From NCBI GenBank assembly GCA_020438355.1, contig JAGQUT010000016.1, forward strand, positions 1-43,653: DNA of 43,653 nucleotides, in the 5' to 3' direction. Positions 8,227-15,715 of this stretch are shown piece by piece. The stretch's first letter is position 1, and each line of letters opens with the position of its first letter. The notes below the pieces were generated by a model. It saw only the letters and a program-made list of their open reading frames with translations, was not told where the DNA came from and searched no databases. The position numbers and the translations under genes were made by a program. Source of the stretch: Solirubrobacterales bacterium. GTDB lineage: Bacteria; Actinomycetota; Thermoleophilia; Solirubrobacterales; 70-9.

Positions 8227-8937
8227 TCAGTCCGAGTTCTCGACCGGCGCCTCGAGAAAGTCGGGACCTTCCTTCGCGCCACCCACCTTGTTGAGCACGG
8301 GGTTGGCGGGCTTTGCTTCCATTCGCTTGGGGTCCAGCGGCACACAGAGTGAAACGGCTTCCTCGGGACTGAGCTCGCCGGTTAACCAGGCCTGCTCGAC
8401 CTCTTCGTTGGGCAAGATCACCGGCATCCGGTCGTGGACACGGCTTACCACGTCGTTGGCATCAGTCGTGATGATCGTGCAGGAGGTGAGCGGTTCACCC
8501 TCCCATTCCCGGGAGACCGTAAGGCCCGCAAATGCGAACGGCTCCCCGCCATCGACCGTGAACCTGACCGGCTGGCGGGGCTCCTTTGGATTCTCCGCCT
8601 TCAGCCATTCGTAGAAGCCGTCGGCAAGGATCAGGCAGCGGTTCTTGCTCTTCTTGACCAGCGGGCCGTAAGCCTTGCTTTCGAGCAGGCGGTCATTCCG
8701 GGCGTTGATCATTTTGTAGCCGGCCTTCAGGTCCTTGGCCCAGAACGGCACCAGTCCCCAGCGCGAGGCGACAGCTTCCCGCTCGCCCGATTCGGCATCG
8801 GTGTTGACAGTCAGGACCTCCTGGGTCGGGGCGACGTTGTAGCGCCCCAACCCCGGAGATTCATCATCCAGAGAGATCTGAAACCGGCTGCCGAGCCGCC
8901 TCTGATCGGAAGTGGTGAGTGTGTAGCGACCGCACAT
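8227..8937 (-). CDS. SRAP-domain protein (HMCES/YedK family, abasic-site crosslinker)
   Basis: 236 residues. The family forms a covalent thiazolidine link with abasic sites in single-stranded DNA through the N-terminal cysteine. All key residues are present: Cys2 after Met removal (MCGRYTL), Asn34 (GRYNVAPTQ), Glu110 (LADGFYEW) and His168 (RVHDRMPVIL). The start is fixed by Cys2. A -10 box TAGATT (8944-8949) lies 6 nt before the ATG and overlaps the end of the upstream dehydratase gene, so it has its own leaderless promoter even though it follows on the same strand. Confidence 0.95.
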   Translation of the reverse strand: MCGRYTLTTSDQRRLGSRFQISLDDESPGLGRYNVAPTQEVLTVNTDAESGEREAVASRWGLVPFWAKDLKAGYKMINARNDRLLESKAYGPLVKKSKNRCLILADGFYEWLKAENPKEPRQPVRFTVDGGEPFAFAGLTVSREWEGEPLTSCTIITTDANDVVSRVHDRMPVILPNEEVEQAWLTGELSPEEAVSLCVPLDPKRMEAKPANPVLNKVGGAKEGPDFLEAPVENSD

Positions 8938-8946
8938 AGGCCCAAT

Positions 8947-9927
8947 CTACCCGCGGTGGTGCGAGCGGTACCAGCCGACCGCTTCGGAGATCCCGTCAGC
9001 GAGGTCCACCCGGGGTCTCCAACCGGTCAGTTCCGTTAGACGGCTTGCGTCCACGAACTGGCGATCGATCTCTCCTTCGGGGACTCCCTCGCCCAGGTAC
9101 TCGGCTTCAACCGGCTCCACACCGGTCCGGGCGACTTCCGCGGTGATCAGTTCGATCACCTCGCGCACCGAATGAGGTTCACCGGTACCCGCGTTCAGCG
9201 CTTCCCCTCGTCCGGATCCTTCGAGCACCGCACCTTCGATCGCCAGATAGGCGGCTGCGGCATCGCTCACATGCAGGTAGTCGCGCTGCGGTGATCCGTC
9301 CGAACGGATCTGGGGTGAGCGGCCCTCCAGGCAGGCATTGACCGTCTCTGGCACCAGCCTGGAGCCGTTCATGTCACCTCCGCCGTAGACATTCGCCAGG
9401 CGGGTCACTCCGACCGGCACCCCGAAGGCCGGCCAGTAGCTGCGGGAGATCACGTCGGCGGCGGCCTTGCTCGCCTCGTATGGAGCGGCCGGCCTGAGCT
9501 CGTCGGACTCCCGGTAGGGGAGCGATTCACTGGGCCCGTAAGCCTTGTCGGATGAGGCCACCACGACAGCCCCGACCCCCGTCTCGCGAGCAGCCTCGAG
9601 GATCGTCCAGGTTCCCTCCACGTTGGCGCGGAACGTCGCCACCGGGTCCTCGGCTGCCGGACCGACCAGGGTCTGGGCGGCCAGATGGAAGATTGAATCC
9701 GGTCCAGAAGAGCTACCGGCCTCACGGACGGCCCGATGGACGGCGGCAGGATCGGCAACGTCACCCTCGACCAGTCGAACCTCTTCGGTCAAACCGTGAA
9801 CGTCGAGGGCCCTGCCGGGCGCACCACGAAGATCGAGCACGGTCACCTCATCGCCCCGTTCGAGCAGGGCTCTGACCAGATGGCCGCCGATGAAGCCCTG
9901 GCCTCCGGTGACCAGCGAACTTGTCAA
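8947..9927 (-). CDS. NAD-dependent sugar dehydratase/epimerase, probably CDP-glucose 4,6-dehydratase-like
   Basis: 326 residues, extended short-chain dehydrogenase. The Rossmann motif is VTGGQGFIG. The catalytic residues sit in VVVASSDKAYG and APYEASKAAAD (the YxxxK pair), and RDYLHVSDAAAAYL is the usual sugar-epimerase end motif. The wording FHLAAQTLV...SSDKAYG...YEASKAAAD...NVYGGGD resembles CDP-glucose 4,6-dehydratases. The upstream partner is a glucose-1-phosphate cytidylyltransferase, so the pair would make CDP-4-keto-6-deoxyglucose. The start is TTG at 9927, overlapping the previous stop as TTGA. A GDP-mannose-type dehydratase/reductase remains possible. Confidence 0.87.
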   Translation of the reverse strand: MTSSLVTGGQGFIGGHLVRALLERGDEVTVLDLRGAPGRALDVHGLTEEVRLVEGDVADPAAVHRAVREAGSSSGPDSIFHLAAQTLVGPAAEDPVATFRANVEGTWTILEAARETGVGAVVVASSDKAYGPSESLPYRESDELRPAAPYEASKAAADVISRSYWPAFGVPVGVTRLANVYGGGDMNGSRLVPETVNACLEGRSPQIRSDGSPQRDYLHVSDAAAAYLAIEGAVLEGSGRGEALNAGTGEPHSVREVIELITAEVARTGVEPVEAEYLGEGVPEGEIDRQFVDASRLTELTGWRPRVDLADGISEAVGWYRSHHRG

Positions 9928-10649
9928 ACCGTGGCCCTGGTCGTGAGCCAGGGAGCTTTGCCCTCGGCCCAAAGATCGTTCAGGGTCACCAGGTCCTTGT
10001 AGGTGTCGCAGCAGTCCCAGAAACCTTCGTGACGGAACGCTCCGAGATGACCGCTTTTGGCCAGATCTTCCAGCGGCTCCCGCTCCAGCACCGAGTCTGC
10101 GTCCAGCCAATCGAACACTGCCGGCTCAAAACAGAAGAAGCCGCCGTTGATCCAGTGTTCGGAGCGGGGTTTCTCGATGAACCCGCTCACCTCTCCATCA
10201 GGGTCGATCTCCGCGACACCCCATTGAAGGTCCGGTCGGACGGCAGTCATGGTCGCAATCCGGCCTGAATCACGGTGAAACTCAAGCAGCGAAGCAAGGT
10301 CGAGATCAGAAACGCCATCCGCGTAGGTCGCACAGAAGGTGCCGTCGATGTGATCGCGAGCCGCGGCAATGCGCCCGCCAGTCGGTGTGTCGAGACCGGT
10401 GTCGAGGCAGTTGACCTCAACGCCCTGCGGCCAGGCTTCGGCGGAAACGAATTCCTCGATCTTCTCGCCCAGGTAACCGGTCAGTGGGTAGAAGCGGCGG
10501 AATCCCTGCCTCGCGTAGATCTGGATGACGTGCCAGATCAGGGGCTTTCCGCCCACCTCGACGAGTGGCTTGGGCAGGGTCTCGGTCTTCTCGCGAAGCC
10601 GGGTGCCGCGTCCGCCGCTGAGGATCAGAACGGGTGGAAGGTTCGCCAT
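9924..10649 (-). CDS. Glucose-1-phosphate cytidylyltransferase-like nucleotidyltransferase
   Basis: 241 residues, GT-A-type sugar nucleotidyltransferase. The activation loop is LSGGRGTRLREKTETLPKPL, followed by VGGKPLIWHVIQIYARQG, TGGRIAAARDHI, ATYADGVSDLDL (metal and product side), INGGFFCFEPAVFDWLD and GFWDCCDTYKDLVTLNDLW. These segments in this order match the RfbF family, which makes CDP-glucose from CTP and glucose-1-phosphate. It overlaps the following dehydratase by 4 nt. No CDP-sugar 3-dehydrase or transferase is seen beside them, so the pathway is completed elsewhere or stops at the keto-sugar. Confidence 0.88.
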   Translation of the reverse strand: MANLPPVLILSGGRGTRLREKTETLPKPLVEVGGKPLIWHVIQIYARQGFRRFYPLTGYLGEKIEEFVSAEAWPQGVEVNCLDTGLDTPTGGRIAAARDHIDGTFCATYADGVSDLDLASLLEFHRDSGRIATMTAVRPDLQWGVAEIDPDGEVSGFIEKPRSEHWINGGFFCFEPAVFDWLDADSVLEREPLEDLAKSGHLGAFRHEGFWDCCDTYKDLVTLNDLWAEGKAPWLTTRATV

Positions 10650-10656
10650 CGCGAGT

Positions 10657-10672
10657 GGTCGCCCGGGCGACC
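10657..10672. terminator. Perfect 16-bp palindrome between cysO and the cytidylyltransferase
   Basis: GGTCGCCCGGGCGACC lies in the 34-nt gap. It may act as a small hairpin that separates the riboswitch-controlled thrC-cysO unit from the sugar-nucleotide genes. There is no U-tract, and as a perfect palindrome it could instead be a protein-binding site. Confidence 0.35.
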
Positions 10673-10683
10673 GGGTTGAGGCC

Positions 10684-10956
10684 TCAGCCGCCGGCGACGG
10701 CCGGCAGGATCGTTACTTCGGCTCCATCCGAAACGGGCGTTCCCAGACCATCACCGAAACGAATGTCCTCGCCACCGACGTAGACGTTGACGAAGCGGCG
10801 GAGCTCCCCGTCCTCGGTGATCCGGTCGCGCAGGTCGCCGTGCTCTGCGAAAACCGCATCGAGCACTTCGCCGACGGTCGAGCCCTCGGCGCTGAGGTCA
10901 GCCTGGCCGCCGGTGGTGGCGCGAAGCTGGGTCGGGATCTTCACTGTTACTGCCAT
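10684..10956 (-). CDS. cysO: CysO-type ubiquitin-like sulfur carrier (MoaD/ThiS family)
   Basis: 90 residues ending in the Gly-Gly (VTILPAVAGG) that is adenylated and converted to a thiocarboxylate. The overall wording (VTVKIPTQLRATTGGQ, LRRFVNVYVGGEDIRFGDGL, GAEVTILPAVAGG) is much closer to mycobacterial CysO than to MoaD or ThiS. The diglycine is already the true C-terminus, so no protease trimming is needed. Its ATG overlaps the stop of the threonine-synthase-like gene (TGATG). It is therefore co-translated with that gene and shares its SAM riboswitch. No cysM or mec lies nearby. Confidence 0.93.
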   Translation of the reverse strand: MAVTVKIPTQLRATTGGQADLSAEGSTVGEVLDAVFAEHGDLRDRITEDGELRRFVNVYVGGEDIRFGDGLGTPVSDGAEVTILPAVAGG

Positions 10957-12188
10957 CAGGCGACGACCTCCTGGCCGAATTTGGATTCGAACGAGTCCGG
11001 GTTCGGATCGATCTCGGTAAGGGCAAAACTATCGCGATTCGCGTCGAGGGTCTTCAGCCCCTCGCCCGTTATGTACACGACGACCTTTTCGCCATCGCCC
11101 AGCACTCCCCGCTCGGCCAGCTTCTTCAGGACGCCAACCGTTACACCGCCAGCAGTCTCGGTGAAGATGCCGGTGGTTTCGGCCAGCAGCCTGATTCCTT
11201 CCCGGATCTCGTCATCGGTTACGGCCTCGATCGAGCCGTTGGTTTCGTTGGCCTGGACGACCGCATACGGACCATCGGCGGGATCACCGATCGCGAGGCT
11301 CTTGGCGATCGTGTCCGGCTTCTGCGGCCGGCAGACCCGGGTGCCCTCGGCGAACGCCGTCGCGACCGGCGAGCAGCCTTCGGCCTGGGCCCCGTGGAAC
11401 ACGGGCTGATCACCTTCGACCAGACCAACTTCCTTCCACTCCTGGAAGCCACGGGAGATCTTCGTGAAGAGAGAACCGGAGGCGATCGGAGCCACGACGC
11501 GGTCCGGCAGGCTCCAGCCGAGCTGTTCGACAGTCTCGTAGGCGAGCGTCTTCGAGCCCTCGGCGTAGTACGGACGAAGATTCACGTTGACGAAGGCCCA
11601 CGGTTTCTCGTCAGCGAGCTGGGTACAGAGACGGTTCACATCGTCGTAGTTGCCCTTGACTCCGACCAGATTGGTCCCGTAAATGTCGGTGGCCAGCAGC
11701 TTCTGTTCCTCGAGGTTCGACGGCACGAACACGTACGAGTCGAGCCCGGCGGCCGCCGCATGGGCGGCCACGGCGTTGGCGAGGTTGCCGGTCGAGGCAC
11801 AGGCGACAGTCTCGAAACCGAGCTCCTTCGCCTTGGCAATCGCCACCGCCACCACCCGGTCCTTGAACGAATGGGTCGGGTTCGCCGCATCATTCTTGAT
11901 GAAGATCTCCGCCCCGGTCCCCAGACGCTCCGACAGGCGGTCAGCCTTGATCAGCGGGGTCATTCCGGGCTCGAGCGGGTCCCCGGCCTTGCCCTCGAAG
12001 GGCAGGAAGTCCGAGTACCTCCAGATTCCCAGCGAGCCGGCCTGGATCCGGCGCCGGGTCTCCTCGGGGTTCAGGTCCGAGTAGTCGTACTTGACCTCAA
12101 GCGGTCCGAAGCACTCGGCACAGAAGAAGTTCGCGCCGAGTTCATACTCGGTCGAGCATTCCTTGCATTTCAGGTTCTTTACAGCCAT
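10956..12188 (-). CDS. thrC: Threonine synthase-family PLP enzyme with N-terminal zinc ribbon
   Basis: 410 residues, fold type II PLP enzyme. The N-terminal zinc ribbon has C8-x2-C11 and C23-x2-C26 (KCKECSTEY, FFCAECFGP). The PLP lysine is about K109 in NPTHSFKDRVV, followed by CASTGNLANAVAAHAA and a phosphate-binding region of threonine-synthase type. The annotated reaction would be O-phosphohomoserine to threonine. However, it is controlled by a SAM-I riboswitch and translated with a CysO sulfur carrier, which points to sulfur/methionine metabolism; O-phosphohomoserine plus a sulfur donor giving homocysteine is an inference. The ATG at 12188 was chosen: it precedes the zinc ribbon, with AAAGG upstream. 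Confidence 0.9.
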   Translation of the reverse strand: MAVKNLKCKECSTEYELGANFFCAECFGPLEVKYDYSDLNPEETRRRIQAGSLGIWRYSDFLPFEGKAGDPLEPGMTPLIKADRLSERLGTGAEIFIKNDAANPTHSFKDRVVAVAIAKAKELGFETVACASTGNLANAVAAHAAAAGLDSYVFVPSNLEEQKLLATDIYGTNLVGVKGNYDDVNRLCTQLADEKPWAFVNVNLRPYYAEGSKTLAYETVEQLGWSLPDRVVAPIASGSLFTKISRGFQEWKEVGLVEGDQPVFHGAQAEGCSPVATAFAEGTRVCRPQKPDTIAKSLAIGDPADGPYAVVQANETNGSIEAVTDDEIREGIRLLAETTGIFTETAGGVTVGVLKKLAERGVLGDGEKVVVYITGEGLKTLDANRDSFALTEIDPNPDSFESKFGQEVVA

Positions 12189-12221
12189 CCGATCGTTACC
12201 TTTCGTCACTTCCCTCTCGGG

Positions 12222-12253
12222 AAAACAAAAACCTTCGCCGCGTGGGGCGAAGG
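12222..12253 (-). terminator. Intrinsic terminator of the SAM riboswitch expression platform
   Basis: In minus-strand RNA, CCUUCGCC and GGCGAAGG form a perfect 8-bp stem with a 6-nt loop, followed by UUUUUGUUUU. It ends about 33 nt before the thrC start. The CCCCAC on its 5' side can instead pair with GUGGGG at the 3' side of riboswitch stem P1 (12267-12272), which gives a clear antiterminator alternative: SAM bound, P1 forms, terminator forms, gene off. Confidence 0.92.
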
Positions 12254-12269
12254 CCGATCGGACTTCTCC

Positions 12270-12380
12270 CCACATCTCCCGGCCGTCAAGCCGCTGGATT
12301 TGGCACCTTCTCGGTCGCTTTCGCTTCCGCTGGTTGCCGGGGTTTCATAGGGCCAAGTCCCTCCACCCCTCTGGATGTGG
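12270..12380 (-). promoter_or_regulatory. SAM-I (S-box) riboswitch aptamer upstream of thrC-cysO
   Basis: The minus strand carries the S-box core in order: CCACAUC (P1), CAGAGGGGUGGAGGGA with the kink-turn, GGCCCUAUGAAACCCCGGCAACC cut here by variable joints, GGUGCCAAAUCC, then CGGGAGAUGUGG closing P1 (CCACAUC/GAUGUGG, 7 pairs). These are the near-invariant SAM-I nucleotides. Together with the terminator at 12222-12253 it fills the 343-nt gap between thrC and corA. A possible promoter (TTGTTG at 12406-12411, 17-nt spacer, CATAAA at 12383-12388) lies directly upstream, though its start point would fall within P1. Confidence 0.95.
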
Positions 12381-12531
12381 CGTTTATGTCTGGGCGACAG
12401 GTTACCAACAAGTTCCCGGTCCTCCCTTTGTGGCGTAACGTTTCAGTTACAGGCCGTTTACGCGGTTGTTTGACCTCTGGTCTAGGGTTGTTGCATGCCT
12501 GCGAAGCGAATCGACATGACTGGAGGCGGCG

Positions 12532-13548
12532 ATGCCGAACCTCCCTCGTCTTCGCCGTGCGCGCGAATCTGAGCTGCTGAGCCCGGAATCCCCGGAGACC
12601 GAAGCTTCCGCCCCCCGGGTGGAGGAGATCTCCTCGGGCGGCCTCAGGTGGATCAACATCGAGAGCCCCGGCGGGGAGGAACGCGCCTGGCTGGAAGAGA
12701 ACTTCGACTTTCACGCCCTCGATATCGAGGACGTTCTCTCCCGCAACCAGCGACCGAAGATCGACGAGTACCCGGACTACCTGTTCCTGGTCCTCCACGT
12801 TCCCGTCTTCGACCGCAAGGCGAAGCGGCTGGTCGCCGGTGAACTCGACATCTTCGTCGGGCCGGACTTCATGGTCACACTCCCGAACCGCGGCATCCCG
12901 CCTGTCGAGTACCTATTCGAGCGCTGCCGGGCCGATGACACCCTGCGGCACAAACTGTTCACCCGCGGATCGGGCTATCTCATGTACCGCCTGGTCGATG
13001 ACAGCTTCGACTACTGCTTTCCGATGCTCAGAAAGATCGGAAACAAGCTCGATGCCCTCGAAGAAGAGATCTTTGAAGGCCGCTCGGAAGACGTCGTGCG
13101 CGACATCTCAAACGCGAAGCAGGAAATCATCAACTTCCGCAAGGTGATTCGTCCCCAACGGACGGTCCTTCGCGACCTTGAGAATGTCAAGTCCCGCTAT
13201 CTGGCCAGCGACCTGGACCTGGAGATCTACTTCGATGACATCGTCGATGCTCACGAACGGATCTGGGACATGCTCGAGAACTACAAGGAAGTCGTGGTCG
13301 CCCTCGAGGAAACCAACGAATCGATCCTGACTCACAAGGTCAACGACATCCTCCGGGTGCTGACCGCGATCTCGGTAATCGTCCTTCCGCTCACCCTCAT
13401 CGCCTCGATATTCGGAATGAACGTCGGCCTGCCCGGCGGTGGGGATCCGGCCACGGACACCGACGTCCACTTCTTCATGGTGGTCGGGGTCATGCTCGTC
13501 ATCCTGATCGGCATGGTCGCCTACTTCCGCAAGCGCCGCTGGCTTTGA
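12532..13548 (+). CDS. corA: CorA-type divalent cation (Mg2+) transporter
   Basis: 338 residues. A cytoplasmic N-terminal alpha/beta domain and a long coiled-coil stalk (about 150-275) are followed by two C-terminal membrane segments. The selectivity motif GMN is in ASIFGMNVG between them. The short basic tail FRKRRWL is typical. It forms a pentamer that passes Mg2+ (sometimes Co2+ or Ni2+). The start is decided by GGAGG 5 nt before the ATG. The gene is divergent from the riboswitch leader. Directly after its stop comes a repeat element also found after pdxT. Confidence 0.96.
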   Translation: MPNLPRLRRARESELLSPESPETEASAPRVEEISSGGLRWINIESPGGEERAWLEENFDFHALDIEDVLSRNQRPKIDEYPDYLFLVLHVPVFDRKAKRLVAGELDIFVGPDFMVTLPNRGIPPVEYLFERCRADDTLRHKLFTRGSGYLMYRLVDDSFDYCFPMLRKIGNKLDALEEEIFEGRSEDVVRDISNAKQEIINFRKVIRPQRTVLRDLENVKSRYLASDLDLEIYFDDIVDAHERIWDMLENYKEVVVALEETNESILTHKVNDILRVLTAISVIVLPLTLIASIFGMNVGLPGGGDPATDTDVHFFMVVGVMLVILIGMVAYFRKRRWL

Positions 13549-13557
13549 AACACCAAG

Positions 13558-13635
13558 AAGTCGGCGAGCTTCGCTCCGCCTCCAATTGAATCCCGCCAGC
13601 CCACTTGATTCTGGAATGGATGGGCCGGCTCTGTC
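13558..13635 (+). repeat. Dispersed 3'-end repeat element, copy 1 (after corA)
   Basis: 78-bp element whose first 28 bp (13558-13585, beginning AAGTCGGCGAGCTTCGCTCC) are identical to copy 2 at 32278-32355 on the opposite strand; overall 63 of 78 positions match without gaps. It starts 10 nt after the corA stop and runs in the same sense. It contains a small hairpin (GGCGAGC-TTC-GCTCCGCC) and inner GCCCA/TGGGC arms. There is no credible coding capacity. Confidence 0.75.
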
Positions 13636-13707
13636 GCGAGTTTCGGCAGGACTCAACCGCCCCGACCCACGGGGAACGAGGGCAGTCGAGCAGGCTCCTC
13701 CTGGTTG

Positions 13708-13772
13708 GCGGAGGGTCGGTGGGGTCGCTGACGACGTTTCGGGTCGAGGAAGCGGCCCCACCGACCCTTCGC
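13708..13772 (+). terminator. Long hairpin between corA and the HIT gene
   Basis: 21-nt arms (13708-13728, 13752-13772) around a 23-nt loop; 19 of 21 positions pair as Watson-Crick and both exceptions are G-U in plus-strand RNA. The corA transcript is therefore the likely folding molecule, as a U-less terminator. Alternatively it could bind a regulator of the HIT gene, since it ends 8 nt before that gene's -10 box. Confidence 0.5.
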
Positions 13773-13795
13773 CCTCCCACTAGGATGGGTGCTCG

Positions 13796-14329
13796 ATGAC
13801 CGAGAACCGCATCTGGGCCCCCTGGCGACTGAAGTACGTAAAGGACGCCGACAAGGACAACGAGGACCAGTGCGTCTTTTGCGCGAAGCCGGCACTCGGG
13901 GATGACGAGACAGCCCTGATCGTCCACCGGGGCGAGCACTCCTTCGTGATCCTCAACCTTTACCCGTACACCAACGGGCATTTGATGGTTTCTCCCTACG
14001 AGCACGTCGGCCGCATCCAGGACATACCTGACGAGACGACCACCGAAATGCTTTCGCTGGCCAAGCTGGCGATGTCACGGCTGGAGGATGTCTACGGGCC
14101 CCAGGGATTCAACGTCGGCTTCAACCAGGGCCGCTCCGCCGGTGCCGGTGTCGAGCATCACATCCACATGCATGTGGTGCCGCGCTGGGGCGGCGATACG
14201 AACTTCATGCCGGTGATCGCCAATCACCGGGTCATGCCGCAATCTCTCGAGGACAGCTACCGCGTTCTGCGCGGAGCATTCGGCCAGGACGCCGGAACGG
14301 GCGGCGCGGAAGCTTCGCCCGTCGAGTAA
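13796..14329 (+). CDS. HIT-family hydrolase/phosphorylase (Ap4A-type)
   Basis: 177 residues. The histidine triad is H122-I-H124-M-H126 in EHHIHMHVVPRW. CVFC (26-29) near the N-terminus and the LIVHRGEHSFVILNLYPYTNGH strand pair (shortened here) fit the actinobacterial Ap4A phosphorylase-like HIT proteins, which cleave dinucleoside polyphosphates. A TAGGAT -10 box (13781-13786) lies 9 nt upstream of the ATG, and no Shine-Dalgarno is seen, so the mRNA is nearly leaderless. Its TAA stop is in frame with the next gene, 30 nt before that gene's proposed start. Confidence 0.92.
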   Translation: MTENRIWAPWRLKYVKDADKDNEDQCVFCAKPALGDDETALIVHRGEHSFVILNLYPYTNGHLMVSPYEHVGRIQDIPDETTTEMLSLAKLAMSRLEDVYGPQGFNVGFNQGRSAGAGVEHHIHMHVVPRWGGDTNFMPVIANHRVMPQSLEDSYRVLRGAFGQDAGTGGAEASPVE

Positions 14330-14359
14330 CCCAGTCAACAGGCAGGAAAGGGCATCACC

Positions 14360-15715
14360 ATTTCCATCTTCAAGGCATATGACATTCGTGGCCTCTACGG
14401 CGACGAGATGGACGAGACCGCGGCAGAGCAGATCGGTCGGGCTTTCGTACTTACTCTCGCCGATCTCGTCCGGAAGGATCCAACCGATCTGAAGATCGGT
14501 CTCGGCCGGGACATGAGGCTTTCGGCACCGACCATGGCGGCCGCTTACAAGGCCGGAATGATCGCCGAGGGCGCTCACGTGATCGATGCCGGTCAGGTCG
14601 CCACGGAGATGCTCTACTACCTGGTCGGAAGCAGGGACCTCGACGGCGGCGCGATGTGCACGGCCTCCCACAATCCGAAGGCCTACACCGGGGTCAAGCT
14701 GGTCCAGCAGGGTGCGCTGGCACTCTCCGGAGACGCCGGCATCGGTGACATCCAGAAGCTGGTCGAGGGTGGAATGGGTGTCGCCCCCGGCGGTGGCAGC
14801 CACGAGGAGATCGATCTCTGGGACGAGTACCACCAGGCGGCGGCTGACTTCATCGACCCGAACGCGGTCAAGCCGATGCGGATCGTCGTCGATGGCGGAA
14901 ACGGTATGGCCGGCCCCATGGTCGGCCCGATCCTGAAGAAGCTCGGCATGGACCTGGTCGAGCTCTACTTCGAGCCGAACGGCGAATTTCCCGACCACGA
15001 GCCGAACCCTCTTCTCGAAGAGAACCGCAAGCTGATCATCGAGACGGTCAAGAAGGAAGGTGCCGATCTTGGCATCGCCTGGGACGGTGACTCCGACCGC
15101 TGTTTCTTCATCGACGGCGAGGGCCGCTTCTGTGACGGCGACTTCATCTGTGCCCTGCTCGCCCGCTCCGCACTCGAAACCGAGCCCGGCGGGACGATCC
15201 TCTACGACCCCCGCTCCAGCCGCGCCGTGCCCGACGTCGTCGCCGATGCCGGCGGCAAGACCGAGCTCTCAAGGGTCGGTCACGCCTTCTTCAAGCGGCG
15301 CATGCGCGAAGAGAACGCGGTTTTCGGCGGCGAAGTCTCCGGGCACTACTACTTCCGTGACTTCTACTGCGCGGACTCCGGATCGATTCCGGCCCTGAGG
15401 CTCCTCGAACTGCTCTCGAAGGATGGTCGTTCACTGGCCGACCTGATGGAAGAGTTCCACTCGAAATACTTCATCTCCGGTGAGATCAACTCGGAAGTCG
15501 CAGATCCGCAGGCCAAAATGGACGAGATCGAGGCAATGCATCCCGACGCCGAGATCAGCCATCTCGACGGGGTCTCGATCGATTACGAGGACTGGCACTT
15601 CAACGTCCGTCCGTCAAACACCGAGCCGCTGCTTCGTCTGAACCTCGAATCGCTCGTCTCCAGGGAGGACATGGAGCAGAAGCGTGACGAGGTGCTGGCG
15701 GTAATTCGTGGCTGA
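14360..15715 (+). CDS. Phosphomannomutase/phosphoglucomutase
   Basis: 451 residues with an ATT start. Isomerises hexose 1- and 6-phosphates for sugar nucleotide supply. Marks: SIFKAYDIRGLYG at the N-terminus, phosphoserine S103 in CTASHNP, the Mg2+ loop WDGDSDR, the sugar loop GEVSGHYYF, and the phosphate loop RPSNTEPLLR. The first ATG (14408) would delete FKAYDIRG, which is near-invariant in the family. Between the upstream TAA and that ATG there is no ATG, GTG or TTG in frame. The ATT at 14360 has GGAAAGG 8 nt upstream and gives the normal length, so I propose it as the start. Confidence 0.92.
   Translation: MSIFKAYDIRGLYGDEMDETAAEQIGRAFVLTLADLVRKDPTDLKIGLGRDMRLSAPTMAAAYKAGMIAEGAHVIDAGQVATEMLYYLVGSRDLDGGAMCTASHNPKAYTGVKLVQQGALALSGDAGIGDIQKLVEGGMGVAPGGGSHEEIDLWDEYHQAAADFIDPNAVKPMRIVVDGGNGMAGPMVGPILKKLGMDLVELYFEPNGEFPDHEPNPLLEENRKLIIETVKKEGADLGIAWDGDSDRCFFIDGEGRFCDGDFICALLARSALETEPGGTILYDPRSSRAVPDVVADAGGKTELSRVGHAFFKRRMREENAVFGGEVSGHYYFRDFYCADSGSIPALRLLELLSKDGRSLADLMEEFHSKYFISGEINSEVADPQAKMDEIEAMHPDAEISHLDGVSIDYEDWHFNVRPSNTEPLLRLNLESLVSREDMEQKRDEVLAVIRG

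Noticed and set aside
13558-13635. Repeat copy 1 as a coding fragment (the WAGG-x2-LEAERSSPT reading on its reverse strand)
   Set aside because: The same short peptide arises from both repeat copies but in frames with no common start or domain; the conservation is at DNA level.
14408-14410. ATG as start of the phosphohexomutase
   Set aside because: It removes the conserved KAYDIRG segment that the upstream in-frame sequence clearly encodes.
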